Shown: positions 26,501 to 34,394 of the stretch, piece after piece
Numbering within the stretch: the first letter of the stretch is position 1
How the letters are laid out: each line of letters begins with the position of its first letter
Origin: an uncultured Clostridia bacterium
Lineage (GTDB): Bacteria > Bacillota > Clostridia > Christensenellales > Borkfalkiaceae
Direction of reading: 5' to 3'
Length of the DNA: 43,748 nucleotides
Assembly: GCA_947629515.1 (NCBI GenBank)
Contig: CANRDY010000009.1
Location: 1-43,748 of the forward strand
Notes under the pieces: generated by a model
Told to the model about the DNA's origin: nothing
Database searches by the model: none
The model's input: the letters and a program-made list of their open reading frames with translations, nothing else
Position numbers and translations under genes: made by a program

Positions 26501-29128
26501 TCTGTCGAACGCCGCCGTGACCTCGCCGTCTTTATACGAAACGTAAAGGGGCTTTGTCGCTCCGTCAATGGTGAGGTCGGCGATAAGGGAGAGCGACAAG
26601 CCGTCGGAAAACCGCACCGAAAGCTCCTTGACGTTCAAAAGCATATCCATACCCAACGCCGAGAGCGTCATTTCGCCCTTTATTGAAAGCCCGCCGTCGT
26701 CGACTACCGCGGCGATCTTGCGCGCCAGCGCGACTATATCCGAGGAAACGTAGCTTTGGCTGTCGAACTCAAAGGGTTGACACTGTTTAAGGCATATGTC
26801 CGAGCCGAGGGCGGAAAGGGTGACTTCGCCGTCCTTTATCCCGAGGAGCACTTCGCCGAGCTCGAAGTTCACTCCGAATTTACCCAAAAGCGACGTGCCG
26901 TCGATCGCTATAACGCCCTCTTTGGAGAGCGAGAAGTTCGACGCGAACTTTTCGTCGGCAAGCAGGGTGTTCACAAGGTCGCCGAGGTCGATTTTTGCTA
27001 TTATATCTTTGAGTTTTTGCGAAAGCTCGCCCTTGAGCTTTTCGGCTATGTCCACGCCGAGAAGGTCGCCTATGAGCTTTGTCGCCTCTTCAACGTCGGC
27101 ACAGACCTTTACGGGCGTTTGACCCTTCGAGGCTATTTCGGCGTAGATCTTGCCGCCGCTGTATATTACCGCAAGGCTCTTCGCCGCGGAAGTATCGCCG
27201 CCGAGCACAAGGTCGAGGTCCGCGCGAACGGCAAGCTCGCCGAGGTTTACGACTAAGTTGCCCTCAACGGCAATGTCGTCCTTTTCAAAGGATATTTCGG
27301 CGGAGAGCGCGTTCGCCGAGAGCATGGGTATTATGCTCTTTTCGAGCGCGAGGTCGCAGTACTTTTCCTCCTCTTCGGGGGTGAGGGCTTCCACTCCCTT
27401 CTCGCTGAAAGCGAGCGAAGCCGAAAGGTCCATTCCCAAAAGGGTGAGTTTTGTGCTCACGCCGCCGAGGGTAATTGTCTTGCCGCCGTCGGCTATGTTG
27501 AAGTTGAACACGAGGGGAACGGTGAGGGGTATTCCCAGCCCCGAGAGGTCGAGAACAGAGCTTAAAGTTGCCTTTGTCTTGGCTTCGTCGATTATAAACT
27601 CGCCGTCGGCAAGCTGGCTCAAAAGGGCGTTCGTGTCGAAGCCGCCCTCGCCCTCCTGCGCGTTTTGAGCGTTTTCTGCATTTTGCGAAGTTTCGCCGTC
27701 CTTCGAACCCTCGCCCGACTGCCCGTTTTCGGGAAGAACGTCGCCTATCGCCGCCGTCAGGTCGTCGAGGGCTATCTTTGCTTTAAGACCGTTGCCGTAG
27801 GAAATGAACAGATACTTCTTTTCATCCTCTTTTAAGTAGACCTTTATATTGCCTATCTCGGCGCGGATATCGCCCTTTGTTATGTCGAGCTGAAGTTCGC
27901 CGTGCACGGGATCGTTTGCGCCCGTTTGCAAATCGAGGGAGAGCTTAGCCTCGCCCGTGAGTATGCTTCCGAAAGCCGCCGAAAGACAGCCGCTTGGGGT
28001 TATGCTCTCCTCGGCGGGCGTGCCGAAGTTGTTTTCGTACTGCTTGAAATACTGCTCGTAGCGGTCGCTCCTGGCAAGGGCTTCGTCGTAGGTGTAGACC
28101 GTCTTGCTCGAAGAGGTCGCCCCCGCGTTGATAGGTCCCATCGTGGCGACGTAATTTTCGTTTATCTCCGACGAGAGCACTTCCCACTTTGAGTTGAATG
28201 TGTAAGTTACGTTTACCGACGAGAACGCGGGAAGAGCCGAAAGCCCGCCCGAGTTCTGCATCTGATACCTGTAATAGTAGACCGCCGAATTTTCGGCGGG
28301 CGAGTCGGCGTGATTGAGCACGAACGACTGGCTGTATGTTCCGTCGCCGTTGTCCACGACGTCGTCGCAGGAAATTATCGTGTCTTTGTTTATGACGTAA
28401 ACGGCGAACTCGTCCTGAACGCAACCGCGCGATCTTCTGAAATCGGCGCGGCTCATGCCCGAAGCCTCGCCCGTGCTCCACGCGGTGTTCAGTCCGTTAT
28501 AGGTGGCGGGGTTCTTGTCGGCGGAGTCGACCCAGAGCACGACGGCGGGGTTTTTGACCGCGCAGTACTGCCGCGCGCTGTTGACCATGGAGCTGGTGGT
28601 TATGTCGGTCGAAATGGTCACGCCCTCGTAGCTCTGCTTTACGGTGTTGACCTGCTGAACTATGTTTATGCCCACGGCGTTTATGCTGATGGTGCTCGAC
28701 ATCTCGGAGTACCAATAGGGGCGGTTCTGGAGCACGTAGTTCATGTAGCCTATGTTCTCTGCCCCCGTGTGCTCGGCGGGCGTTGTGCCGTCGGCGGGCA
28801 ATTCGAGGTATTCGGTGTAGAACTCGCCGTCGGCAACCCCCACGTTTGCGGGTGCGAAAAAGCCGTAGGCAAACACCGACACCGCGGCGATGCCCGCAGC
28901 CGAAAGGGCTACTCCCGCCTGTATCATGCGGCGTTTGTGCTTTAAGGCAAGGGGGCGGCGGCGTTTGACGCGGGCGACTCCCTCGGCGGCGCGCTCCTTT
29001 GCGTCAAGTCCCGCGCGGGTGTTTTCGGAAATTTTCAGGCTCTTTTTCTTGTGCCTGCCGAACCCCGCCGACCTGACCGTATTGAGATTTTTATCGGGCT
29101 TTATCAGCCCGTCTTTCTTTCTTGACAT
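20501..29128 (-). CDS. Giant N-terminally anchored repeat surface protein (2875 aa)
   Basis: Residues 1-67 are strongly basic and cytoplasmic (RHKKKSLK, VKRRRPLALKHKRR). Residues about 68-92 form one membrane helix (AGVALSAAGIAAVSVFAYGF). Everything after is extracellular. Residues about 500-1500 carry long beta-rich repeats: three clear copies begin near residues 797, 998 and 1219, each with a GGLT/GGLS/GGIT turn, an IKELSL-type strand, GLSL/GLNL and a LYA or IYA motif. Residues about 2250-2800 hold several Listeria-Bacteroides (InlB_B) repeats (for example YDFAGWKISGGAEY and FGGFYTV). There is no LPXTG or C-terminal helix, so it is held by the N-terminal helix. The ATG at 29128 has only a weak ribosome binding site, but a good promoter lies 200 bases upstream. 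It is possibly an adhesin or envelope scaffold; the function is unknown. Confidence 0.88.
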   Translation of the reverse strand: MSRKKDGLIKPDKNLNTVRSAGFGRHKKKSLKISENTRAGLDAKERAAEGVARVKRRRPLALKHKRRMIQAGVALSAAGIAAVSVFAYGFFAPANVGVADGEFYTEYLELPADGTTPAEHTGAENIGYMNYVLQNRPYWYSEMSSTISINAVGINIVQQVNTVKQSYEGVTISTDITTSSMVNSARQYCAVKNPAVVLWVDSADKNPATYNGLNTAWSTGEASGMSRADFRRSRGCVQDEFAVYVINKDTIISCDDVVDNGDGTYSQSFVLNHADSPAENSAVYYYRYQMQNSGGLSALPAFSSVNVTYTFNSKWEVLSSEINENYVATMGPINAGATSSSKTVYTYDEALARSDRYEQYFKQYENNFGTPAEESITPSGCLSAAFGSILTGEAKLSLDLQTGANDPVHGELQLDITKGDIRAEIGNIKVYLKEDEKKYLFISYGNGLKAKIALDDLTAAIGDVLPENGQSGEGSKDGETSQNAENAQNAQEGEGGFDTNALLSQLADGEFIIDEAKTKATLSSVLDLSGLGIPLTVPLVFNFNIADGGKTITLGGVSTKLTLLGMDLSASLAFSEKGVEALTPEEEEKYCDLALEKSIIPMLSANALSAEISFEKDDIAVEGNLVVNLGELAVRADLDLVLGGDTSAAKSLAVIYSGGKIYAEIASKGQTPVKVCADVEEATKLIGDLLGVDIAEKLKGELSQKLKDIIAKIDLGDLVNTLLADEKFASNFSLSKEGVIAIDGTSLLGKFGVNFELGEVLLGIKDGEVTLSALGSDICLKQCQPFEFDSQSYVSSDIVALARKIAAVVDDGGLSIKGEMTLSALGMDMLLNVKELSVRFSDGLSLSLIADLTIDGATKPLYVSYKDGEVTAAFDRAGVRLAQADFPALLNAVSGLVEEATGKPFELDISLDKLKKDFTADDIYKLINSLSISASGDDLITLQTGGLTLGISAGEGEEILALDLTYTGKDFSLSLANASAYPFAGIAACPEEVTVFDGAKLIPLIEGVQKIIADGGITASGSVSVTLKNVPITLNIKELSLNLKEGLNLFMNAELGVNGVVHGLYAQIGGERSALVYDGVGVVLDKTAEDGSDNYSAFLSSVLNMYNAIAREADLPELNSLDIKEIAKAAGLDLDKIKDSVKGDIKIGEILSGLQLFGRDGKFAVDYNGIALALAAGDGNLVTAEVNCTVKGVKIAGALAVDPYAPKGELPADAYYCRGEEITTILNGVAEAIENGGLTVKGTLVLGLDTARLALGIENLSISWKNGLSFALDARLALGESRHDIYASFDGTNLKFIYGGMGAEIALVKDDGKGGKAPSDDLALLERAATELYNRIAGVVNNIVDGDDVLKRAESLSDIMSLINGGKESVLDIESIVEAVAGAPVSDIPALINAVRLVRPIEQNGLLRIELGGLAVELCRGTNAFAGMNADLEVKLETAEVVLNLSNVEISQYNAPKVPELSEGGELLSATDLAEALDYVAASLEMLSKSEFDIDLSATVSSDDPAYEKTGGIKYDIDATFEYVQGASGFPLHFFTGTAKDAEGNDIPFDKRDDINFWVAPDMYAHITVDMNSTIAEVNSVLFDFYVFDADPSFGEDGKTTGEYSPTAEGEPSLDVFMSISGVPLKGETDASGNVISHEPVKIYAPVSEIMTVISAGAAMLDLGSLESQNATIARVLSALTHVADDLLIDQWIPDVRDEFVSLGSSLIDQFIDGGLQSIIDALGKALDKADEQVSTPSVSQREEGERLGIIDKLSVSYEEDGRSRLTVGAGDVRFTMDKEAYEGGSRITGVAIGDVELPAKGDSTAKERLGNLSMNITYEGVEKPLSQSGATLSGYYNLTGIDTLLKALVHSATHKEVISGEEGAESSSYALNNVFYINGKINLNGVLHFVFNYNIADLTVTLNAISVTVDKDTNDIALNLRISYPKFKAVVDIINADGVADITLKKGMIYLKRVSGGETIYRAMTVEEFGKDALNQIGFLFNLGSVITDEFAKTDSGATEKKAAIKQDYGTQLATYLKQFAYNAEQGKWKIVLNGAGILQNNTISLSDIVVEFGAEKSEENGRQVYYITGLDVNTSLRVTLVGNLYIDLTIDGTLYYANPCNEWRNTAADGNVAATAADVFGNSPAVYFGRWLNGETFEEICARNDWAAMTAANGGKYVEVSFSGNSSEASAAKGDITFGTVSFYRQKGVESGEREFISTQYALYDRKQNKLLSSVLFPDISAYDNIDHYVLEWGEYSADNFTGALEITAQYVPQQYEVKIFSDYKINENYVEAPAGGYVRAFTLSYKKSLDLKLDVVVEGKRIRAFVTESGEELTREQVAALRISSDISLTVVWENIPYTVSYVISGDGPDKVIKQLTAYYGDEISLDSEELGISAEEVAEVGYDFAGWKISGGAEYVNGNMTVTAQYTPYSRVLHFVSDHPVNEFWHADGDKYYREIVYTNAEFGSPANHLVLSEGATWNDTHILNGYRDEEGNVIHYIDFITQKTDATYTAVWEQFAHRVVFTYNTGDGDKTISKGFTEGGVLDLDGVPVPAKTGHTGEWRFEGSNEAITERYITVNSDLRIVAYYTPKEYTVTLSSDRAVAGFEKSGSRWTVSKVFKYGETADLSSLSYDIENYDFGGFYTVDESSAGGTKVERFTVTDDMTVYIYWIDNEIDINLYSTFGFTAAQAGTVTQSEYGSKVYMSNVVLHDGYSIAAPVKSNDGNLYEFKGWWYFTGESWVQLDLSDVSKTLAYNPDEPSYSVHALWYYCEQAEITAVRPNKDFTFTANVKYNFSGAASMLNGSGWAFSEVSMYGKIKDSVGTGYGDVSSSATPVTSFDGATNILTVTATNSMTRKPNLSIKYNYYQWSLSFTASYNGTELANVSRGENKQKL

Positions 29129-29323
29129 CTTTGTGTTTTCCGATAAAATTTTTATTTAAGGGCGGCGCGGCTTTTTTATCGCCTTTAAGCTCTTTTTTTA
29201 CGACCGCTCGTTTCGCCCTTTTTCAGGATTTTTCCTTTGTGTTTTTTTAACGCTTTTTTTCTCTCTTTTTTGCGGCGTTTTCCACGCGCCGACCATATTA
29301 TTATATATTCGCGTTATGATACG

Positions 29324-29352
29324 AGTATAATCTTTTTATGACAAAATGTCAA
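29324..29352 (-). promoter_or_regulatory. Promoter of the giant surface gene
   Basis: On the minus strand TTGACA (29347-29352), a 17-bp spacer and TATACT (29324-29329). The predicted leader is about 190 nt and A/G-rich on the transcribed-sense strand. Confidence 0.8.
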
Positions 29353-29560
29353 GTTTGTAATATAACTTTATTACTCTTTTTTAAGATTTTTTGATTTTTT
29401 ATGCGACACGCTGTCTATTAACTCACCTTTTCGGGGTTTTGTGGGAAGTTTACAGCCCCCGCCGCCCCTCAAAAATGTAATAATTTTATATTACAAAAGT
29501 AATGTCGCCTTTGCCGAAAAACCGCCCTTGAAAGCCCCCGAAAATCGGTTCGGAAACCGT

Positions 29561-29670
29561 CCCCGAAAAGCCATGAAAAACGACCCGAAAACGGCTAAAA
29601 AAAGCGCGAAAAAGAGCGCGAAAAAAGGGCTGAAAAGCCCCCCGAAAAGCCTTGAAAAACGACCCGAAAA
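29561..29670. repeat. 31-bp direct repeat pair in a T-depleted tract
   Basis: CCCCGAAAAGCC followed by GAAAAACGACCCGAAAA occurs at 29561-29591 and again at 29640-29670 with one mismatch. Confidence 0.85.
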
Positions 29671-29727
29671 TTACCCCCAAAACGGCTTGAAATAGGCGCG
29701 AAAAAGCGCGTAAAAAGACACAAAAAA

Positions 29728-29747
29728 AGGGGGCTTGAAAGCCCCCT
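29728..29747 (-). terminator. Terminator of the small membrane protein gene
   Basis: AGGGGGCTT, 2-base loop, AAGCCCCCT, followed on the minus strand by seven T residues. Confidence 0.85.
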
Positions 29748-29769
29748 CAAAAGCCCCCGAAAAATCGGC

Positions 29770-30078
29770 TTATCTGTCCGCGCTCTTGTTGCGGAACTCG
29801 TCGTCCCCGCCGCCGCTTTTGACCTCTTTTTTAGCCTCTTTTTTATCCTCTTTTTTAACTTCTTTCACGTCCTTTTTTCGGGCGTTCGCGCGGCTGTCGT
29901 AACCCCTTTTGAAAGCCGCAAAACGCCTTGCGGAAAGCACGGTAAACAGCGCGCCGAATATGCCGTAGACGACGGCGTTGACGGCGTTCTGCACGACCGC
30001 GTAGTACACGGCAAGCCCTAAAAGGGTCAGCCCGCACGCGCCGTAGGATACGGCGGTTATGATGTCGTATTTGTTCAT
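29770..30078 (-). CDS. Small membrane protein with a highly charged tail
   Basis: The 102-residue protein starts MNKYDIITAVSYGACGL at the ATG 30076-30078. It has two hydrophobic helices (about residues 7-25 and 31-50) and then a lysine/glutamate-rich tail (KKDVKEVKKEDKKEAKKE). The start is set by the promoter: TATAAT ends seven bases before the ATG, so the transcript would begin on the start codon. A longer frame reaching 30117 would start upstream of the transcript. No family is recognised. It is a single-gene unit with its own terminator. Confidence 0.75.
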   Translation of the reverse strand: MNKYDIITAVSYGACGLTLLGLAVYYAVVQNAVNAVVYGIFGALFTVLSARRFAAFKRGYDSRANARKKDVKEVKKEDKKEAKKEVKSGGGDDEFRNKSADR

Positions 30079-30085
30079 GGCAAGT

Positions 30086-30114
30086 ATTATAGCCCTTTCG
30101 GGCGGAACTGTCAA
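30086..30114 (-). promoter_or_regulatory. Perfect consensus promoter giving a leaderless mRNA
   Basis: On the minus strand TTGACA (30109-30114), a 17-bp spacer and TATAAT (30086-30091). The predicted start lies at the A of the ATG (30078). Confidence 0.82.
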
Positions 30115-30249
30115 CACTTTGGGGTCGCCCTCTTCGCCGCTTCCCCGAAAACAGCGCGGGAACTTTCCCGCGATCGCCGTAAATTTTCATACAAAAAACG
30201 CGCATAAATGAATAAGACGGCAGGTTATTTGCAAATTCGGGCAAAAAGG

Positions 30250-30278
30250 TTGACACGGGCGCGCTTTTCTATTAAAAT
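30250..30278 (+). promoter_or_regulatory. Promoter of the ilv-leu genes
   Basis: TTGACA (30250-30255), a 17-bp spacer and TAAAAT (30273-30278). The leader is only about 30 nt, leaving no room for a T-box or leader-peptide attenuator. Confidence 0.8.
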
Positions 30279-30313
30279 AGTGTGAATAAATCTTTTATAT
30301 GAGAGAGGTCGAG

Positions 30314-31984
30314 ATGAAACTCAAAGGAGCGGAGATTTTGATAAACTGTCTTGCCGAACAGGGCGTAGACACGGTTTTCGGCTATCCGGGGGGAGCGGTG
30401 CTCGATATTTACGACGCGCTCTACCGCGACGGCAGGATCGACCACGTGCTTACGGCGCACGAGCAGGGCGCGGCGCACGCCGCCGACGGCTACGCGCGCG
30501 TTACGGGCAAGACGGGCGTTTGCTTTGCGACTTCGGGTCCGGGAGCTACCAACCTTGTTACGGGCATCGCCACCGCCTATATGGACAGCGTGCCCCTTGT
30601 CGCCGTTACGGGCAACGTGGGAATTAACTTCCTCGGCAGGGATTCCTTTCAGGAGATAGATATCTGCGGCATAACCATTCCCATCACAAAGCACAACTTC
30701 ATAGTCAAAAACGTTGAAGAACTTGCCGACACCGTGCGCAAGGCGTTCTACATTGCGGGGAGCGGTCGCAAAGGACCGGTTCTTATAGACATTCTCAAAA
30801 ACGTGCAGGTGGCGGAGTGCGAGTACGAACCCAAGACGCCCGTACCCTACACCCCCGCCCCCGTTCCCGCCGAAAAGCTCAAGGACATAGCCGCGGCGAT
30901 AGACGCCTGCAAAAAGCCCCTTATAATTGCGGGGGGCGGCGTTATAGCCTCCGATTCGGCGGGGCTTTTATCCGAATTTGCCAAAAAACTCGACAGCCCC
31001 GTGGTTTACACCCTTATGGGAAAGGGCTGTATCGCCGAGAGCGATCCCCTCTGCCTCGGCATGATAGGCATGCACGGCACGATAGCCGCCGCAAAGGCTC
31101 TGCTTGCCGCAGACACTTTGATTGTTTTCGGTTCGCGCTTTTCCGACAGGGTCGCCCTCGACCGCGACAGGTTCGCCGAGGGAAAGACCGTAATTCAGAT
31201 AGACATCGACAACGCCGAATTGGACAAGAACGTAAAGACCGACCTGAGGCTTATGGCGGACATTAAGGAGACCTTGAAGAGCCTTATCCCCCTTGTGGCG
31301 GAAGGTCAGAGAAAGGATTGGCTTGTCAAAGTAGAGGGCTTCAAAAAGGAGAACGCCGCCAAAAAGGACGACTCCACCCGCGCCTATTCGATAATAAAAG
31401 CCGCCTCGGAGCTTGCACCCGAAGGCTCGGTTCTGGTGACCGACGTGGGACAGCATCAGATGTGGGCGGCTCAGCACTACGAGACGAACGAGCCGAGGAA
31501 GTTCTGTTCCTCGGGCGGGCTGGGGACTATGGGCTACGGAGTGGGCGCGGCGATAGGCGCGTACTTCGGCTCGAAAAAACTGCCCGTCTTGGTCACGGGC
31601 GACGGCTGTATAGGCATGAACATGAACGAAATCATGACCGCCGTCTCGCGAAATGTGCCCATGGTCATACTGCTCATGGACAACCGCGTGCTCGGAATGG
31701 TCCGCCAGTGGCAAAAGATATTCTACGAAAAGCGGTTTTCGGCTACCGTCCTCAACCGAAAGGTCGACTACGTTAAACTTGCGGAGAGCATGGGCGGCGT
31801 CGGAATGTGCCTTGCCGAAGAGGACGACCCGCGCGAGGTCATTAAAAAAGCGTTCTCGGAAGCGCAGGCAAAAAAACTGCCCGTGCTCGTAGACTGCAAA
31901 ATACCGCCCGACGACAACGTACTGCCCATGATAAAACCGGGGCACACCTACGACAGACAGCTCGAAAAAATGGAGGATAACTGA
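30314..31984 (+). CDS. ilvB: Acetolactate synthase large subunit
   Basis: This thiamine-diphosphate enzyme condenses pyruvate (or pyruvate with 2-oxobutyrate) in valine, leucine and isoleucine synthesis. It shows GYPGGAVLDIYDAL, the catalytic-Glu region AHEQGAAHAADGYAR, SGPGATNLVTG, the quinone-binding-like FLGRDSFQEID, and the ThDP motif GDGCIGMNMNEIMTA. I prefer the ATG at 30314 (MKLKGAEILI) because GAGAGAGG lies just before it; the in-frame ATG at 30299 has no ribosome binding site. This gives 556 residues, normal for the family. It is the first gene of the ilv-leu run, one base before ilvN. Confidence 0.97.
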   Translation: MKLKGAEILINCLAEQGVDTVFGYPGGAVLDIYDALYRDGRIDHVLTAHEQGAAHAADGYARVTGKTGVCFATSGPGATNLVTGIATAYMDSVPLVAVTGNVGINFLGRDSFQEIDICGITIPITKHNFIVKNVEELADTVRKAFYIAGSGRKGPVLIDILKNVQVAECEYEPKTPVPYTPAPVPAEKLKDIAAAIDACKKPLIIAGGGVIASDSAGLLSEFAKKLDSPVVYTLMGKGCIAESDPLCLGMIGMHGTIAAAKALLAADTLIVFGSRFSDRVALDRDRFAEGKTVIQIDIDNAELDKNVKTDLRLMADIKETLKSLIPLVAEGQRKDWLVKVEGFKKENAAKKDDSTRAYSIIKAASELAPEGSVLVTDVGQHQMWAAQHYETNEPRKFCSSGGLGTMGYGVGAAIGAYFGSKKLPVLVTGDGCIGMNMNEIMTAVSRNVPMVILLMDNRVLGMVRQWQKIFYEKRFSATVLNRKVDYVKLAESMGGVGMCLAEEDDPREVIKKAFSEAQAKKLPVLVDCKIPPDDNVLPMIKPGHTYDRQLEKMEDN

Positions 31985-31985
31985 T

Positions 31986-32516
31986 ATGTCCGAAGAAAGA
32001 AAGTATACGATAGGCGCGCTCGTCTCGAACAAAAGCGGCGTTTTAACGCGCATTTCGGGGCTGTTCGCGCGCAGGGGATACAACATCGAAAGCCTTTGCG
32101 TGTGCGAGACCGAAGACCCCGAAATTTCGAGAATGACTATTATTCTCAAGGGCGACGAATACGTCCTTTATCAGATGATAAAGCAGATGGACAAGCTCGA
32201 CGACGTAAAAAAAATAGGCTGCGCGAACGAGCTTGACTGCGTTTACCGCGAGCTGCTGCTCGTCAAAGTAAAGGCGCAGCCCAAGGATCGCAGTCAGATA
32301 ATCGAGATAAACGAAATTTACAAGGCAAAGACCGTCGACCTTTCGCCCGATACGATGATACTCGAACTGACGGGCGACCCCGAAAAACTCGACGCGTTCT
32401 TAAAAGTCATAAGCCCCTACGGCATACTCGAAATGCAGCGCACGGGCGTTACCGTGCTTGCGCGCGGCGGACATACCCTTAAAGACAGGGACTGTTACAG
32501 CGACCATATTTTCTGA
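31986..32516 (+). CDS. ilvN: Acetolactate synthase small (regulatory) subunit
   Basis: The 176-residue protein has an N-terminal ACT domain ([20 protein letters not shown], then [20 protein letters not shown]) that binds valine for feedback control, and the C-terminal small-subunit domain ([18 protein letters not shown] to [16 protein letters not shown]). Its length is typical of short IlvH/IlvN proteins. The ATG is one base past the ilvB stop and uses GGAGG in the ilvB 3' end, so the two are translationally coupled, consistent with a stoichiometric complex. Confidence 0.96.
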   Translation: MSEERKYTIGALVSNKSGVLTRISGLFARRGYNIESLCVCETEDPEISRMTIILKGDEYVLYQMIKQMDKLDDVKKIGCANELDCVYRELLLVKVKAQPKDRSQIIEINEIYKAKTVDLSPDTMILELTGDPEKLDAFLKVISPYGILEMQRTGVTVLARGGHTLKDRDCYSDHIF

Positions 32517-32679
32517 AATAAATATGTTGCCGAAAACATATGCAGGACGAACAATCGCGGAGCTTAAAGTTAACCGTTGCGGGGAGCGAGGCGACCTTAA
32601 AAAAACGCCTTTTTGCATATGCGGGCGATCGCACGCGACCGCGTTCGACGAAAAAATAGCGATATATATTGAGGTTTTT

Positions 32680-34341
32680 ATGAAAAATGTTTTTTCGGAA
32701 AGCACGGACATGAGTTCGCAACGCTCGCTTTTGAGGGCGTTGGGCTGGTCCGACAGCGACATTAATAAGCCCATCGTGGGCGTCATATGCGCCCAGAGCG
32801 AAATTATCCCCGGTCATATGCACCTTGACGCAATTGCAAGGGCGGCGGCCGAGGGCGTTATAGCGGCGGGCGGCAAGCCCGTCATTATGCCCTCCATAGG
32901 CGTGTGCGACGGCATAGCGATGGGGCACGCGGGAATGAGGTATTCCCTCCCCTCCCGCGAAATCATTGCCGACAGCGCGGAAATACTTCTGCGCGCCCAC
33001 GCCGTTCAGGCGGCGATATTCATAGGCAACTGCGACAAGATAATCCCCGGCATGCTGATGGCGTGCGCAAGGGTGAATATACCCTCAATCTTCGTCTCGG
33101 GCGGACCTATGCTCGCGGGGAGAGTGCGCGGCAGAAAGACCTCGCTTTCGACCATGTTCGAGGAAGTGGGCGCGTACAACGCGGGCAGAGCCGACGAAGC
33201 CGAATTAAAGGACTTCGAGTGCGGCGCGTGCCCCACATGCGGTTCGTGTTCGGGTATGTTCACGGCGAACAGCTTAAACTGCCTTACCGAAGCCCTCGGC
33301 ATGGCTCTTCCCGGCAACGGCACTCTGCCCATGGTCTACTCCCAAAGGCTTGCGCTTGCGCGCGACTCGGGCGAGGCGGTTATGAAGTTGCTTGAAAACA
33401 ACGTGCGCCCGCTCGACATTCTCACCGAAAAGGCGTTCAAAAACGCCGAGACCGTCGACATGGCGATAGGCGCTTCGACCAACACCGTGCTCCACCTTTT
33501 GGCGGTGGCGAACGAGGCGAAAGTTAAAGGCGTTTCGATAGACATTATGAACGGCATTTCCGAACGCACGCCCAACTTGTGCCGTCTTGCGCCCGCGGGG
33601 GAGCACTACATCGAGGAACTGCACGAGGCGGGCGGAATTTCCGCCGTGATAAAGGAGCTGTACGGCGCGGGACTTATCGAGGGCGACGCGCTCACCGTGG
33701 GACTTAAAACCATGAAAGAGATAGCCGAGGGCGCGCACAACCGCGATACCTCGATAATAAGACCCGTTTCCAACCCCTGCTCGAAGAGCGGCGGGCTGGT
33801 CATTCTGAAGGGCAACCTCGCAAAGGACGGGTGCGTCGTAAAAAAATCGGCGGTCGACGAAGCCATGCTGAAACACAGCGGTCCCGCAAGGTGTTTTGAC
33901 AGCGAAGAAGAGGCTATGCAGGCTATTTCTTCGGGGAAAATAGTAAAGGGCGACGTGGTGGTCATACGCTACGAAGGACCCGTGGGCGGACCGGGCATGC
34001 GCGAGATGCTCACCCCCACCTCCGCCATTGTCGGCGCGGGGCTGGGAGCGGACGTCGCGCTCATAACCGACGGCAGGTTTTCGGGAGCGACACGCGGCGC
34101 GGCGATAGGGCACGTTTGTCCCGAGGCGGCGGCGGGCGGAGTTATAGGCGTCGTAAAGGATGGGGATATTATAGAAATAAACATTCCCGAAGGAAAGCTC
34201 GAACTTAAAGTTCCCCAAGCCGAAATAGAAAAAAGACTGCGCGAATTCACTCCACTCAAAAAGCAGGTCACGGGCTATCTTAAAAGATACCGCGAGAGCG
34301 TTTCCTCTGCTTCCGAGGGCGCGGTACTTAAAGACAAATAA
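32680..34341 (+). CDS. ilvD: Dihydroxy-acid dehydratase
   Basis: This Fe-S enzyme dehydrates 2,3-dihydroxyisovalerate (and the methylvalerate) to the 2-keto acid. The 553-residue protein has [12 protein letters not shown], the cluster-binding [19 protein letters not shown] segment (read as [14 protein letters not shown]), and [11 protein letters not shown] near the end. I place the start at the ATG 32680 ([14 protein letters not shown]) with GAGG six bases upstream; the frame is open back to 32458 but overlaps ilvN and lacks a better start. A 163-base gap separates it from ilvN; I could not find a convincing promoter or terminator in that gap, so read-through from ilvBN is likely. Confidence 0.96.
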   Translation: MKNVFSESTDMSSQRSLLRALGWSDSDINKPIVGVICAQSEIIPGHMHLDAIARAAAEGVIAAGGKPVIMPSIGVCDGIAMGHAGMRYSLPSREIIADSAEILLRAHAVQAAIFIGNCDKIIPGMLMACARVNIPSIFVSGGPMLAGRVRGRKTSLSTMFEEVGAYNAGRADEAELKDFECGACPTCGSCSGMFTANSLNCLTEALGMALPGNGTLPMVYSQRLALARDSGEAVMKLLENNVRPLDILTEKAFKNAETVDMAIGASTNTVLHLLAVANEAKVKGVSIDIMNGISERTPNLCRLAPAGEHYIEELHEAGGISAVIKELYGAGLIEGDALTVGLKTMKEIAEGAHNRDTSIIRPVSNPCSKSGGLVILKGNLAKDGCVVKKSAVDEAMLKHSGPARCFDSEEEAMQAISSGKIVKGDVVVIRYEGPVGGPGMREMLTPTSAIVGAGLGADVALITDGRFSGATRGAAIGHVCPEAAAGGVIGVVKDGDIIEINIPEGKLELKVPQAEIEKRLREFTPLKKQVTGYLKRYRESVSSASEGAVLKDK

Positions 34342-34394
34342 AGTTCAAAAATTTAAAAAATATCAATATATATGCAAAAAAAGGAGCAAATTTT

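Larger units (their letters stand above)
29129..29769. other. Gene-free region upstream of the giant gene
   Basis: The right part of the giant gene's leader and promoter occupies 29129-29352. From about 29500 to 29725 the plus strand is strikingly T-poor, built of CGAAAA-like words, and contains a 31-bp direct repeat. The open frame there (Lys/Ser/Ala-rich) is a product of this composition, not a gene. Confidence 0.65.

Noticed and set aside
28890-29159. Plus-strand open frames opposite the giant gene (many, up to 250 codons)
   Set aside because: These are antisense shadows of a gene with strong codon bias; none has a ribosome binding site plus a plausible product.
29441-29695. 84-codon Lys/Ser/Ala-rich open frame
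   Set aside because: It is explained by the CGAAAA-rich, T-poor composition and direct repeats. There is no start signal and no domain.
30279-30313. T-box or leader-peptide attenuator before ilvB
   Set aside because: The space between the predicted start and ilvB is about 30 nt and contains no such structure.
32517-32679. Riboswitch or internal promoter in the ilvN-ilvD gap
   Set aside because: I could not find a convincing -35/-10 pair, a terminator with a T-run, or a known riboswitch fold in these 163 bases.
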